In this document: positions 26,112 through 34,979 of the stretch, piece by piece | Numbering within the stretch: position 1 is the stretch's first letter | Layout of the letters: each line of letters opens with the position of its first letter | Assembly: GCA_028289375.1 (NCBI GenBank) | Contig: JANQQK010000093.1 | Span: 1-64,000, forward strand | DNA length: 64,000 nucleotides | Direction: 5' to 3' | Origin: Phycisphaerae bacterium | Lineage (GTDB): Bacteria; Planctomycetota; Phycisphaerae; UBA1845 | Program-made: the position numbers and the translations under genes | The notes under the pieces: generated by a model | What the model was told of the DNA's origin: nothing | Seen by the model: only the letters and a program-made list of their open reading frames with translations | Databases searched by the model: none

Positions 26112-26996
26112 CTATTTCTTGTTCGACGTCGCCTGCGTTGCATCCGTGCGCAGCGTGCGAAGTCGGTCGAGAAGGCCGTTGATATCTTTTTGCACCTGAC
26201 GCGTGCCGTTGGTCGTTTGGGGTTCGGCAGATGCGTCGGGTTCCATGGCGTCGACAAGCTTGTCGTTCTCCACGCGGACCAGCTCATCGAATGCGTTCTG
26301 TTTGGTTGTCATGCCGCCGATGCGTAGTTTCGTGCGGACGGTTGCGGCTTCTTCGCGGTCTTCGATCACGCGTATTGGCGTGATGGACTGCGCGGTGACG
26401 CCGACGAAGACGAGCTTGCCGCCCATTTGCACGAGCGCGACGCTTTGCTTGGGGGCGATGTGCGTTTGCGTGAGCACACTGAGGACGTCGCCGCCGTTGA
26501 TGCGCGTCGTGCCTTTGAATTTTTTCATGCCCCACGCGACCGCGCCGATGGCGGCCAGCACGATGCCAAGGGGCAGCAGGCCGGTTTGGTACCATGCCGG
26601 CTGTCGCGTGATGGTGTCTGATGTCGATGTTGTGCGTTCGATGGTTGTTGTTGGGCGTCTGGAATTGACGGGCGTGGATTGTGTCGCTTCCGGCCTCTTG
26701 ATCGTGACAGAAGGCTGCGTTGGTGGCTCGACGACTGGTGGTGTTGCCTGTTGCGCCGGTGGTTCCGACGTTGTCTCAGGTTGCTCGACTGTTGGGTGGA
26801 GTTCGATTGCGGCGGCAGCATTCGCGGGCGTTGATGCAACCGTGGCCGACGCGGTTGTTGTGTCGTGCTGACGCAACGTCTCGGCGATGTCGTGCAACCA
26901 CGGGATGGACTGCGCTGACAGCGAGGCGGTCGCGAGCATGATGATCAGTGTTGAAATGTGGAGATTGGTTAAGATTCGGTCAGGCGGCGGATACAT
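26112..26996 (-). CDS. fliO: FliO-like export gate assembly protein
   Basis: A 294-residue protein. It has an N-terminal signal-like helix (about 12-28), a long Thr/Pro/Ala-rich periplasmic stretch (30-135), one transmembrane helix (about 138-158, LLPLGIVLAAIGAVAWGM) and a FliO domain (about 165-225, 'SVLTQTHIAPKQSVALVQMGGKLVFVGVT'). A C-terminal helix ends with 'LLDRLRTLR'. FliO helps FliP oligomerise. The periplasmic extension is much longer than in enterobacterial FliO. It overlaps the fliN stop by 17 nt. Confidence 0.87.
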   Translation of the reverse strand: MYPPPDRILTNLHISTLIIMLATASLSAQSIPWLHDIAETLRQHDTTTASATVASTPANAAAAIELHPTVEQPETTSEPPAQQATPPVVEPPTQPSVTIKRPEATQSTPVNSRRPTTTIERTTSTSDTITRQPAWYQTGLLPLGIVLAAIGAVAWGMKKFKGTTRINGGDVLSVLTQTHIAPKQSVALVQMGGKLVFVGVTAQSITPIRVIEDREEAATVRTKLRIGGMTTKQNAFDELVRVENDKLVDAMEPDASAEPQTTNGTRQVQKDINGLLDRLRTLRTDATQATSNKK

Positions 26997-27855
26997 CCTG
27001 CAATCCTTGCACGATCTCGCTGATGCGGACGCAGAAGTTGTCGCTTAAGACGAGCACTTCTCCGCGAGCGATGAGTCTTCCATTGACATAGACATCCACC
27101 GGATCACCGGCGAGGTTTTCCAATTCGACGACACTGCCTTCGCCGAGTTTGAGTACGTCTTCGATGAACATCTTGGTCCGTCCCAACTCGACGTGCACCC
27201 GAAGGGAGACGTCGCGGAGAATCGAGATGTCCTGTTCGCTGTTTGCCTTGGGGGCCGCCGAGAAATCGGGCACGTCCAATGCTTGTGGTTGGGGGCCTTC
27301 GGGGGCAGCGGGTGCTGATGGTGCTGGCTCGGCGGCTTCTTCTTCGATGGCAGCGGCCATCGCGGCGGCAATGTCATCAAAGGGGCGACCGGCAGAGTCG
27401 AGCCGTTCGTCTGCGGGCGTTTCTACTTCGTCGGCAGCCTGTGCTGCTTCTTCGATGGCCGCATCCGCAATGGACTGTGCGGAGTCGGGTTCAGATTCTG
27501 CGGCGGCTTGGGTGGCGTTGTCGAGGTCGGCGAGGGCCGCGTCGATGTCCGCCTGGCTGATGCCTTCTTCAGCTGGTGGTTCGGGCGCGGTGGCTTCCGA
27601 TGCCTGCTGGAGTGCCGCATCGATATCCGATTGCGACAGTTCGCCGGAGGAGTCGCCGGCGTCGGGCGTTGCCGATTCGGCGCCTTCGGCGGCAGCGTTG
27701 AGGGCCGCGTCGATGTCGGCCTGACTCAACTCGCCTGAGTCACCGGCAGCGTTCTCAGGGCTGGGAACTGGATCGGGCTGGTTCTGTGGAGAATCGCCCT
27801 GCTCGTTCTCAGGATTGTCGGACTGGTTTTCGAGTGGTTCTTCCGGCATCGCCAT
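26980..27855 (-). CDS. fliN: Flagellar motor switch protein FliN with three FliM-type CheY-docking repeats
   Basis: A 291-residue protein, more than twice the ~137 residues of E. coli FliN. The C-terminal SPOA domain (about 212-285, 'VSLRVHVELGRTKMFIEDVLKL', broken by normal variation, and 'VDVYVNGRLIARGEVLVL') is typical FliN. The N-terminal 200 residues are acidic and alanine-rich and contain LSQADIDAAL (43-52), LSQSDIDAAL (73-82) and ISQADIDAAL (99-108). These match the LSQ-x-EID-x-LL peptide with which FliM binds phosphorylated CheY. The gene directly follows fliL, where fliM would be expected. So this FliN may provide the CheY-binding function of the C-ring. Confidence 0.92.
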   Translation of the reverse strand: MAMPEEPLENQSDNPENEQGDSPQNQPDPVPSPENAAGDSGELSQADIDAALNAAAEGAESATPDAGDSSGELSQSDIDAALQQASEATAPEPPAEEGISQADIDAALADLDNATQAAAESEPDSAQSIADAAIEEAAQAADEVETPADERLDSAGRPFDDIAAAMAAAIEEEAAEPAPSAPAAPEGPQPQALDVPDFSAAPKANSEQDISILRDVSLRVHVELGRTKMFIEDVLKLGEGSVVELENLAGDPVDVYVNGRLIARGEVLVLSDNFCVRISEIVQGLQDVSAA

Positions 27856-27903
27856 ACACCTCGTCTCGCCCGTTTATCGACCTGAAGGTGGCTGGAATTC
27901 CAA

Positions 27904-28419
27904 TCAAAGATGGGTACGGGAGCGGATCATGTTGGGTATGAGCACTTCCTCGATGAGTTCCTTGCTGAGGAGATTGTTCAATTCAAACTTCAGTTGTCGC
28001 TTGATCACCTGAAGAGCGGGATCTTTGAGGTCTTCGGGGTCGGCTGAGCGGATGATCGTCTGAATGCGGTCTCTGATGGACTGGGCGCGGGCTTCGACAA
28101 ATCGTTCGACCATTTCCTTGTTCTCGGCGGCGACGATCGCAGAGACTTCGAGGTGGTACCCGTAGGTTTTGCCCTCTTTGCTGTTGGTGGCTTGGGTTTC
28201 GCAGATCTTGAGTTCGTTTTCAGACTCGAAAGGGTCGACTTCGACCACGATTTCTTCGGCGTTGCCGAGGTCAGGGTCGGGACTGATGAAGTTGGTCAGC
28301 AGGTAAATGCCGATGCCCTCACCAATCATCAGGGCGGCGACGATGATGATCGGTTTGAGCTTGCCCTTGGCGGATGGTGCTGGTTGATCCTGTTTCTCTT
28401 CCGCTTTTTCAGCTGCCAT
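27904..28419 (-). CDS. fliL: Flagellar basal body-associated protein FliL
   Basis: A 171-residue single-pass membrane protein: a charged cytoplasmic N-terminus, one helix (about 23-42) and a periplasmic FliL domain (about 55-170) with 'RDRIQTIIRSADPEDL' and a C-terminal 'LLSKELIEEVLIPN'-type end. FliL rings surround MotAB stators and stabilise their active state. Its start overlaps the motB stop by 11 nt and fliN follows after 48 nt. Confidence 0.93.
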   Translation of the reverse strand: MAAEKAEEKQDQPAPSAKGKLKPIIIVAALMIGEGIGIYLLTNFISPDPDLGNAEEIVVEVDPFESENELKICETQATNSKEGKTYGYHLEVSAIVAAENKEMVERFVEARAQSIRDRIQTIIRSADPEDLKDPALQVIKRQLKFELNNLLSKELIEEVLIPNMIRSRTHL

Positions 28420-29167
28420 TTTCCGACTCTCTGACCTCTTGCGACTGGGGCTGGCCTGCGTAGTCGTCGACGATCGCTTCGGTGACGATCACTTCGACGC
28501 GCCGGTTCAGCGCCAACCTCTCCTCGTCATATGCTTGCGCGACAAGCGGCTCGTTCGCACCGCAACCGATGATGCGAATACGCTGTGCGCGAACGCCGTT
28601 GGCTTTTAGCTCATCGGCTACTGCCGTGGCGCGGGCAAGTGAGAGGTCCATTTGGTCGGAGAATTCGGACTCGGGCGGAAGCGGCTCGCGCGTGGCGTGG
28701 CCGCGGATGTGGAGGACGGTGTTTCTGCCGATGATTTTTTCGGACAGGTTGCGAATGAGTTTTCGGGCTTCGGGTTTGAGTTGGGCGTGGAAACGTTCGA
28801 ATGTTATCCGGCCGCCGACGACGATGCTGATGCCTTCTCGGACGTTCGTGACGCGGAAGACGCGACCGTTGATGCCTTCGTCATCAGAATCGCCTTCTTC
28901 CATGGTGTATTCGGGGATGACGATCTTCTGGAGTTGTTGGATGAGGCTGTTCTGTGACGGGTCGGTCTGGGGCATTTGACCAGGGCTGTTGTGGTAGCCG
29001 AACGCCTGTTGGATTGAGTCGACGACGACCTGGTACTTGATGTCTTTCTTGATCTCGCTCATCGATACGATGATGACGAAAAAGCAGAGCAGCAGGGACA
29101 TCATGTCACCGAATGTCACCATCCATTCGGGTGCGCCGCCGGCTTGTTCCTTTTTCTTCTTGGGCAC
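28409..29167 (-). CDS. motB: Stator protein MotB
   Basis: A 252-residue protein with a short basic N-terminus (MPKKKKEQ), one transmembrane helix carrying the proton-binding aspartate (Asp21 in VTFGDMMSLLLCFF) and a C-terminal OmpA-like peptidoglycan-binding domain (about 115-235, with 'SLARATAVADELKANGV' and 'NRRVEVIV'). MotB anchors the stator to peptidoglycan. It lies 15 nt after motA. Confidence 0.96.
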   Translation of the reverse strand: MPKKKKEQAGGAPEWMVTFGDMMSLLLCFFVIIVSMSEIKKDIKYQVVVDSIQQAFGYHNSPGQMPQTDPSQNSLIQQLQKIVIPEYTMEEGDSDDEGINGRVFRVTNVREGISIVVGGRITFERFHAQLKPEARKLIRNLSEKIIGRNTVLHIRGHATREPLPPESEFSDQMDLSLARATAVADELKANGVRAQRIRIIGCGANEPLVAQAYDEERLALNRRVEVIVTEAIVDDYAGQPQSQEVRESENGS

Positions 29168-29182
29168 GGCTGTGGTCCGTTG

Positions 29183-29962
29183 CTAGGCGGCTTCCTGATC
29201 CTCTCCGATGGACGCGCGGAGTTTCGGCGGCAGGAAGGTCTTGAGTTTCTGCTCAACGATTCGCGGGTTGTCACCGGCCTGGATCGACATGATCCCCTTG
29301 ATGACGATTTCCTTTTGGAGCATTTCCTCGGCGCTGCGCGTGCCGAGCTTGTCGGCGAGGGGCAGTGCGACGAGGTTAGCAACGAGCGCGCCGTACATGG
29401 TGGTGAGCAGCGCGACGGCCATACCAGGTCCGATGGCTGAGGGATCATCCATGTTCTTGAGCATGACGATCAGTCCGACGAGCGTCCCGATCATGCCAAA
29501 GGCCGGTGCGTATCGACCGAGGGTATCGAAGAGTGTCTTGCCATCGCTGTGACGCTGGGAGATGGCGTCGAGTTCGCTGTTGAGCATCTGTTCGACGAGT
29601 TCCGGATCGGTGCCGTCGACGGCCATCTGGATCCCGGAAACGATGAAGGGGTCGCTTGCTTCAGATATGACGCCCTCGAGTGCGAGGATGCCGTCGCGTC
29701 GCGCGACCTCGGCGTAGCGAACGAGATCCTGGATGAGTGAATTGATGTCGGGTGGCTTGTTGAAGATGGTCTTCTTAACGACTTTTCCGATGCCGAGAAC
29801 GCCCTTGAGCGGTGTGGCGATGAGCGTGGCGGCGATCGCCCCACCGACGACGATGGCGACGGATGGGTAATCGATAAAAGAGCTCAAAGATGCGTTGGAC
29901 GTCATCGCCCAGAGGATGAGCGAGATGCCGGAGATGAGTCCGATAAGCGTTGCGATGTCCAT
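29183..29962 (-). CDS. motA: Stator protein MotA
   Basis: A 259-residue protein with four transmembrane helices (about 5-25, 35-52, 148-170, 182-203). The MotA/TolQ/ExbB signature 'GRYAPAFGMIGTLVGLIVML' is present, with the cytoplasmic loop between helices 2 and 3. It pairs with MotB as the ion-driven stator. Whether it uses H+ or Na+ cannot be settled by eye. Confidence 0.96.
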   Translation of the reverse strand: MDIATLIGLISGISLILWAMTSNASLSSFIDYPSVAIVVGGAIAATLIATPLKGVLGIGKVVKKTIFNKPPDINSLIQDLVRYAEVARRDGILALEGVISEASDPFIVSGIQMAVDGTDPELVEQMLNSELDAISQRHSDGKTLFDTLGRYAPAFGMIGTLVGLIVMLKNMDDPSAIGPGMAVALLTTMYGALVANLVALPLADKLGTRSAEEMLQKEIVIKGIMSIQAGDNPRIVEQKLKTFLPPKLRASIGEDQEAA

Positions 29963-30029
29963 GCTGAGCTACCCTACCGGTTCACATCGTTGACTGTGGA
30001 CACTCGTGTACATCGTCGTGTCATCGTTT

Positions 30030-30224
30030 TCAGACCACCTGAAATCCATGGACCTGTCGCTGGTAGTCGATTGCCTTGGCGACAACTTCGTCGACCGACT
30101 CGGTGACGACGATGTGGTCGCCGTTGACCAGCGTAATGAGCGTGTCCGGCGTGCATTCGATCATCTTGATGACCTCGGCATTGAGGACCACGGGGCGTTT
30201 GTTGAGTCGGGTTAGGAAAATCAT
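30030..30224 (-). CDS. flbD: FlbD family protein
   Basis: A 64-residue protein beginning 'MIFLTRLNKRPVVLNAEVI' with 'IECTPDTLITLVNGDHIVV', the pattern of the small FlbD (SwrD) family found next to motA and flgE in many bacteria. SwrD raises flagellar power in Bacillus subtilis. It is not the sigma-54 regulator also named FlbD in Caulobacter. It lies 26 nt after flgE and 67 nt before motA. Confidence 0.92.
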   Translation of the reverse strand: MIFLTRLNKRPVVLNAEVIKMIECTPDTLITLVNGDHIVVTESVDEVVAKAIDYQRQVHGFQVV

Positions 30225-30250
30225 GTCATCAGGTCACTGCGATCATGTGT

Positions 30251-31942
30251 TTATCGGACGAGAAGGAGCAACTCTTGGAGCATTTCATCGGCGGTGCTGA
30301 TGGTTCTGCTGGCTGCGGAGAATCCGTTGGACGCGGTAAGTAGTCCGATAAGTTCGCGCGACAGGTCGACATTGCTGATTTCGAGCGTCCCGGACGCGAT
30401 GGCGCCTGCGGCGGCTTCGGTGGGTGCGACGACGACGGGTTCGCCGGAATTCACGCCAACGGTGAAGACATTTTCGCTTCGGGCCACAAGTCCCATCGGG
30501 TTGGTGAAGGTGGCGAGGGCGACCTGTCCGAAGACGCGCTGTTCTCCATTGGAGAAGGTGCCGTTGATGATGCCCTCCCGGTCGACTTCGTACGCAACGA
30601 GAATGCCCTCCGAATTGCCGTCCTGCGACGCGATGGCGAGCGTGGATCGGCCCGCGATGTTGGTCAGGCCAGTGAGTCCGGAGAGGTCAAGGTCGAAAAC
30701 GACTGGGGCAGCGCCAGAGCCTTCGAGGTCGACGGTGATGTTTGTGCCAGTGGCGGAGACGAATTCACCGGATTGATCGAAGTTGAGTTCGCCGCTGCTG
30801 AGAATCTGGTTGGTGGCGCCGTCATCGGCGGTTTCGACGGTGTATTCCCATTGGGTGCCCTGGTCGCCCTGGGAAACGGGAACCATGCGAATGCGCAGGT
30901 CGATCGGGGTGCCAAGTGAGTCGAAGATTGAGGCTGTGGTGGTGACGCCCTCGCCGATTGCGACGGTGGTGTCGAATGCGAAGGGTGCCCTGCCGTTGGT
31001 GTTGTTGCGGATGGATGCGGCGTTGAAGCTGAGACCGTTTACGTCACCGGCGTTGGAATTGATGATCAGCGCGCCGGCATTTCCTGATTCTTCGTCACCG
31101 ATGAAGACGCCGGGTGCTCCGATGGCGGTTTCGGATGTGTTGATTCCGAGGGAACTCTGAAGGAAGTTGGCGAGGTCGCCATACGTATTGACGGAGGTTC
31201 CGACGGTGAACTGTTCTTCGGGGAGGTCGATGCCCCCCTTCTGAATGTCCCGGATGGTGACTTCGTGCCCGGCATCGAAGAGTTGGTTGCCTTCGGCGTC
31301 GCGGAGATCGGTAAGTTGGGTTGCCGCGGTTGCGGGTGAACCTGCGGCATCGAAGAGCGGGCCTGAGATTGAGTTAGAGCCGTTGGTGGCTTGGGCGCTG
31401 GCGGCGTTGAGGTTGCCGACGAGTCGGGTTTGTGTGGTGGCTTGTGCGCTGGAGAGTTCGCCAAGGGGAATGTTGAGATTCGTGAGGTTGCCGGTGTCGA
31501 TGGTGCCGTCGTCTGAGGCGGCGAAGCCCTGGACGAACCCTCCCGATGCGGTGACGAGGACGTTTTCGGTGTTCAGCTGGAAAGCGCCGTCGCGCGTGTA
31601 GACCTGCACGTCGGGCGATGCGTTCACGATGAAGAATCCGTTTCCGTCGACGGCGAGGTCGGATGGTACGCCGGTCTGCTGAAACGTGCCCTGCGCGAAG
31701 CTGCGCTGCGTGGTGGCCAGCCCTGCTCCGTATCCGACCTGAACGGGATTGGTTCCGCCCTGGTTCTGATCCGGCCGGGTGCCGCCCTCGATGGTGTGGA
31801 AGAGGAGCGTCTCGAAGAGTGCGCGCGAACTCTTGAAGCCGGTGGTGTTCACGTTCGCGACGTTGTTACCGATCGTGTCGATGGCGATCTGGTTGGTTTC
31901 GATTCCGGTGAAACCAGTCTGGATGGCATTGGTCAGACCCAT
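30251..31942 (-). CDS. flgE: Flagellar hook protein FlgE
   Basis: A 563-residue hook subunit, longer than E. coli FlgE (402). The rod/hook N-terminal signature reads 'AIDTIGNNVANVNTTGFK', and the C-terminal D0 helix reads 'SNVDLSRELIGLLTASNGFSAASRTIST', with normal variation between the blocks. The middle holds enlarged D1/D2 domains. AGGAG lies 6 nt before the ATG. The gene follows flgD by 44 nt. Confidence 0.95.
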   Translation of the reverse strand: MGLTNAIQTGFTGIETNQIAIDTIGNNVANVNTTGFKSSRALFETLLFHTIEGGTRPDQNQGGTNPVQVGYGAGLATTQRSFAQGTFQQTGVPSDLAVDGNGFFIVNASPDVQVYTRDGAFQLNTENVLVTASGGFVQGFAASDDGTIDTGNLTNLNIPLGELSSAQATTQTRLVGNLNAASAQATNGSNSISGPLFDAAGSPATAATQLTDLRDAEGNQLFDAGHEVTIRDIQKGGIDLPEEQFTVGTSVNTYGDLANFLQSSLGINTSETAIGAPGVFIGDEESGNAGALIINSNAGDVNGLSFNAASIRNNTNGRAPFAFDTTVAIGEGVTTTASIFDSLGTPIDLRIRMVPVSQGDQGTQWEYTVETADDGATNQILSSGELNFDQSGEFVSATGTNITVDLEGSGAAPVVFDLDLSGLTGLTNIAGRSTLAIASQDGNSEGILVAYEVDREGIINGTFSNGEQRVFGQVALATFTNPMGLVARSENVFTVGVNSGEPVVVAPTEAAAGAIASGTLEISNVDLSRELIGLLTASNGFSAASRTISTADEMLQELLLLVR

Positions 31943-31986
31943 GGGTTGCTCCTTGTCGGCTGCTTATTCGCGCGTTTCCCGCTCAC

Positions 31987-32580
31987 TTAGCCGGTGACGC
32001 CGAGGATGTCGGCGAGGTCGATCTGTTGGCCTGTGTCGAGTTCAAGCTTGATGCGGTTGTCCTCGTTCTTGAATCCGGTCACGACGCCCGAGATCTCCTT
32101 GAGTTCGTCCGGATCGCTGCGATCGAGGCCACTGACGGTCCTGCCGATCAGCGCTTCGGCTGCGTGTTCGGCGGTTTTGATCGACTGGATGTCGCCAAGG
32201 GGTACGGTCTCGCCGGTAGCGAGTTCGAGGATGGCGTTTCCGTCGTCGTTGTACTGAACGCCAATGACGACACCCGATGCGCCCGGTTCACCCTCGCTGG
32301 TTGGCTTGGTGTTGATGAACGAGCCGATGAGGCTCGGCGCGGCGCTGAAGCGTTCGTTGCCGATCAGCGTCTTGAGCGAGTCAGCCAAGCTGGTCGACAG
32401 GTCGATGTCGCGGATGGCGGACAGTTGTCTGAGCAGATCCTCGTTGCTGGTCGGTTCGAGCGGATCCTGATTGGTCAGCTGCGTGACGAGCAACTGGAGA
32501 AAATCGTCAGAGCCAAGTTCAAGCGAATCAGTCGCCGGTTGTGTTGGCGATGGTGCGGCGGTGAGTTCCGGGATTTCCAT
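31987..32580 (-). CDS. flgD: Hook cap/assembly protein FlgD
   Basis: A 197-residue protein with the N-terminal FlgD signature 'DDFLQLLVTQLTNQDPLEP' (about 25-44) that caps the growing hook. The C-terminal half is short: two regions of 'VIGVQYNDDGNAILEL' and 'VTGFKNEDNRIKLEL' type that look like small beta barrels and not the usual tandem FLG/FN3 domains. This variant C-terminus is a small oddity. It lies between fliK and flgE; AAAGGA precedes the ATG. Confidence 0.92.
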   Translation of the reverse strand: MEIPELTAAPSPTQPATDSLELGSDDFLQLLVTQLTNQDPLEPTSNEDLLRQLSAIRDIDLSTSLADSLKTLIGNERFSAAPSLIGSFINTKPTSEGEPGASGVVIGVQYNDDGNAILELATGETVPLGDIQSIKTAEHAAEALIGRTVSGLDRSDPDELKEISGVVTGFKNEDNRIKLELDTGQQIDLADILGVTG

Positions 32581-32602
32581 GATCGAGTCCTTTCGGTTCT
32601 GT

Positions 32603-33820
32603 TCAGGCTTTGAGATCGAGGCGATTCAGGGTGATGACCTGTTCCATGTGTGCGATTGGTTCAGCAGACGTATGGCGTTGTGAATCGATTTGGTCTTCAT
32701 GCGGACCGAAATCGGATTGGTGGACTTCGGGGTCGGTCGCTCGTTGTTGCCGCGGCTGATCGTCTTGCTGCGTCGGCTGGTGCGGCGATTCGTTCTGTTG
32801 ACCATGCGTTTCGTCGCTTGTGCGTGCATTCGGTGCATCGGCAAAGTCGAGACGATCGATCTTGAAACCGTGGGCTTCGATGGCGGATCGCAGTTCGCCG
32901 GCGTGGTTGTTCAGCAGGTCTTTGGCACTTGCTGTTTCGGTGGCGAGGCGAATGCGGATGGTGTCGTGGTGCATGCGGAGTTGGACGTTCACGCTGCCCA
33001 TCTCCGGCGGGTCGAGTCGGATGCGGGCGACAGTTTCATTCCTGCCAATTTTGGCGTGAATGACGCGGGCGACGCGCTGGATGTTGGATTCCTTCGGCTC
33101 GGACTGAGGTGTCGCCTTCGCGGCTGACGTTTTGATGGCTGACGGCTTGGTCTTGGCCTGGATCGGTGGTGCTTCGTTCGTCGTGCGTGACACCGATTTT
33201 GTTGGCTCGGTTGTGGTGGCCGGCGTTGTGGTGGTTGCGTTTGACCCGGTTCCGGCGACTGGTGGCGGTGTCACGGTCTGGACGTTCGCGGGATGGGTCG
33301 TCTGCGTTGGGCCTTGGGACGAAATTTGACGCGTGGCTTCGACGTGGGGTGTCGTGTTTTGCTGCGTCACGTTTGACTTGTTGGTGTTTGATTCGGCGAT
33401 GGCGCTTGGTGTTGCCGTTTCCCTTGAAACGGACTGTGTGTTTCCGTCTGGCGTCTTTGACGGAATCGGACGTTCGTGTCCCGGAATTGGCGAACCTTGT
33501 TTTGATTCGGATGTTGTCTGCGGTTGGACTTCCCTTGAGTCCGATGGGTTGGCTTGCTCGAAGGCGTTCCGGAGTGATGCGCTGTTTTGATGGGCGACGT
33601 CGCGTTGATGCAACTCGCCAAGCAGCGTTCCGCGTCGTCCTGACAGTTGGGCGGACCGGTTCGTGTCCGGCACGGATGTGCCTTCCGGTCGGAAGTTGTT
33701 GAGCGTGTCGATGAGCATGGCGAAGACGTTCGCGCCGGTTGTGTCGTCGCCGGGGTGACGACGATTGGCTGTCTGGGTCGCTTGTGGCGTTTGTTGCGTG
33801 TGCGATACCGCAGTGGTCAT
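32603..33820 (-). CDS. fliK: Hook-length control protein FliK
   Basis: A 405-residue protein. The N-terminal 245 residues are Thr/Gln/Pro/Ser-rich and low in complexity, as expected of a molecular ruler. The C-terminal domain (about 250-335) has the core 'ARIRLDPPEMGSVNVQLRM' and 'LRSAIEAHGFKIDRLD', which matches the FliK/FlhB-interacting domain. A Gln/His-rich tail follows. Its ATG overlaps the stop of the MotE-like gene by 4 nt. Confidence 0.88.
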   Translation of the reverse strand: MTTAVSHTQQTPQATQTANRRHPGDDTTGANVFAMLIDTLNNFRPEGTSVPDTNRSAQLSGRRGTLLGELHQRDVAHQNSASLRNAFEQANPSDSREVQPQTTSESKQGSPIPGHERPIPSKTPDGNTQSVSRETATPSAIAESNTNKSNVTQQNTTPHVEATRQISSQGPTQTTHPANVQTVTPPPVAGTGSNATTTTPATTTEPTKSVSRTTNEAPPIQAKTKPSAIKTSAAKATPQSEPKESNIQRVARVIHAKIGRNETVARIRLDPPEMGSVNVQLRMHHDTIRIRLATETASAKDLLNNHAGELRSAIEAHGFKIDRLDFADAPNARTSDETHGQQNESPHQPTQQDDQPRQQRATDPEVHQSDFGPHEDQIDSQRHTSAEPIAHMEQVITLNRLDLKA

Positions 33821-34488
33821 CGTCGGCCTCCCCGCGCGAGTGCGTCTGCGGACTTCACGTCACGAATGAGTTCACGGATCGCGGTGAGCTTGGTTGTTTG
33901 CGCTTCGGTCTTGGCGGCTTCGAAGATCTTCTTGACCTTGCGGGTCTCGAGTTTGAAGAGCAGTTCGGCGGCTTGGGCGTCTTCCATGGTCATGATCTGG
34001 GTCAGTGCGGCGTCAGGCTTGAGTGAGCGCAGGATTTCAAGTTCCTTGGCGAAGCCTGCCGTCTGCTGACGCTCGCGACTTCGGGTTGCGCTGGCGTGGG
34101 CTTGTTCCTGTTGACGTTTGAATTCCTCGCGCATGCGGTCGAGTTCGAGTCGTTCGCGTTGAATGAACTTCAGCCGTTGTTCGAGTTGTGTGCGGTAGCG
34201 ATCGGTGTCGCGTCGTGCGATTTCCTGGGACACACGGGCCTGTTCCCGCGATGTGGCGACGCGTGCTTCGATGGGGATTTCGGAGTCATCTTCCTCGACC
34301 GAGACTTCGCTGGCGTCCTCGCTTTCCTGCTCTATCTTTTCGCCCTTGATGAGAGCCACGACGGCGCGCGCCTTGTCTTCGTCGAGTTGGCCTGATGACA
34401 CGAGATAGCCGACGAGGCCGCCGACACCAAGCAGGTTGACCAGTGCGACGAGTGCGACGGCGCTGTACAGTTGTTTGAGAAGTTTCAC
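33817..34488 (-). CDS. MotE-like flagellar membrane protein
   Basis: A 223-residue protein with an N-terminal helix (about 12-32), a glutamate-rich segment, a long coiled coil (about 75-150) and a C-terminal 'LRSLKPDAALTQIMTMEDAQAAELLFKL' region. That region resembles the MgtE N-terminal/FliG-like repeat of MotE, a periplasmic chaperone of MotC in rhizobia. Such genes commonly sit beside fliJ and fliK. It overlaps both neighbours by 4 nt, so it is translated with the flagellar operon. The exact role here is not known. Confidence 0.75.
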   Translation of the reverse strand: MKLLKQLYSAVALVALVNLLGVGGLVGYLVSSGQLDEDKARAVVALIKGEKIEQESEDASEVSVEEDDSEIPIEARVATSREQARVSQEIARRDTDRYRTQLEQRLKFIQRERLELDRMREEFKRQQEQAHASATRSRERQQTAGFAKELEILRSLKPDAALTQIMTMEDAQAAELLFKLETRKVKKIFEAAKTEAQTTKLTAIRELIRDVKSADALARGGRR

Positions 34489-34967
34489 CGGTCAGCTCCG
34501 TATTCAAGGGTGACGTTTCGGTTGCGACGCGTCACGATGTTGGCGGCGATTTCGTCGGTGTCGCGCTGTTCTTCGCGGTCGACCTGTAGTTGATGCTCAG
34601 CCAGTCTTTTCTCGCGCAGTTTTTCCAGTGCCTTCACATCCTTGGATCGATCTGCCAGCTCCAATTGGGCGTTGTGCAGGGCGGATTGCAGTCGGGCGAG
34701 TTTGTCCTTGGCACGTATGATGCGGGCGACAAGCATCTGTTGCCACGCGATGTTTCGTTGCTCCCAATGCACGTCGACTGAATCCTGTGCGCGGTGGGCA
34801 ACCGCATTCACCCTGCTGTTCGACAGTTCGCTCGATGTTGCGTCGATGCCGGCTTCGCAGTTCTGAACGTCGCGATGACACGAAGCCACGACGCGCCGCT
34901 GCTCGTCTTCCTTGCGCTGGCGGACCTTCAGGACCGGATCGAGTTTGAATGTGAAGCGTTTGGCCAT
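34485..34967 (-). CDS. fliJ: Flagellar export protein FliJ
   Basis: A 160-residue, fully alpha-helical, coiled-coil protein. It opens 'MAKRFTFKLDPVLKVRQRKED', close to the FliJ N-terminal consensus 'F-x-L-x-x-(V/L)L-x-x-R'. FliJ acts as the stalk between FliI and FlhA. It is located 12 nt after fliI, the usual order. Confidence 0.9.
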   Translation of the reverse strand: MAKRFTFKLDPVLKVRQRKEDEQRRVVASCHRDVQNCEAGIDATSSELSNSRVNAVAHRAQDSVDVHWEQRNIAWQQMLVARIIRAKDKLARLQSALHNAQLELADRSKDVKALEKLREKRLAEHQLQVDREEQRDTDEIAANIVTRRNRNVTLEYGADR

Positions 34968-34979
34968 GGTGCTGTTTGG

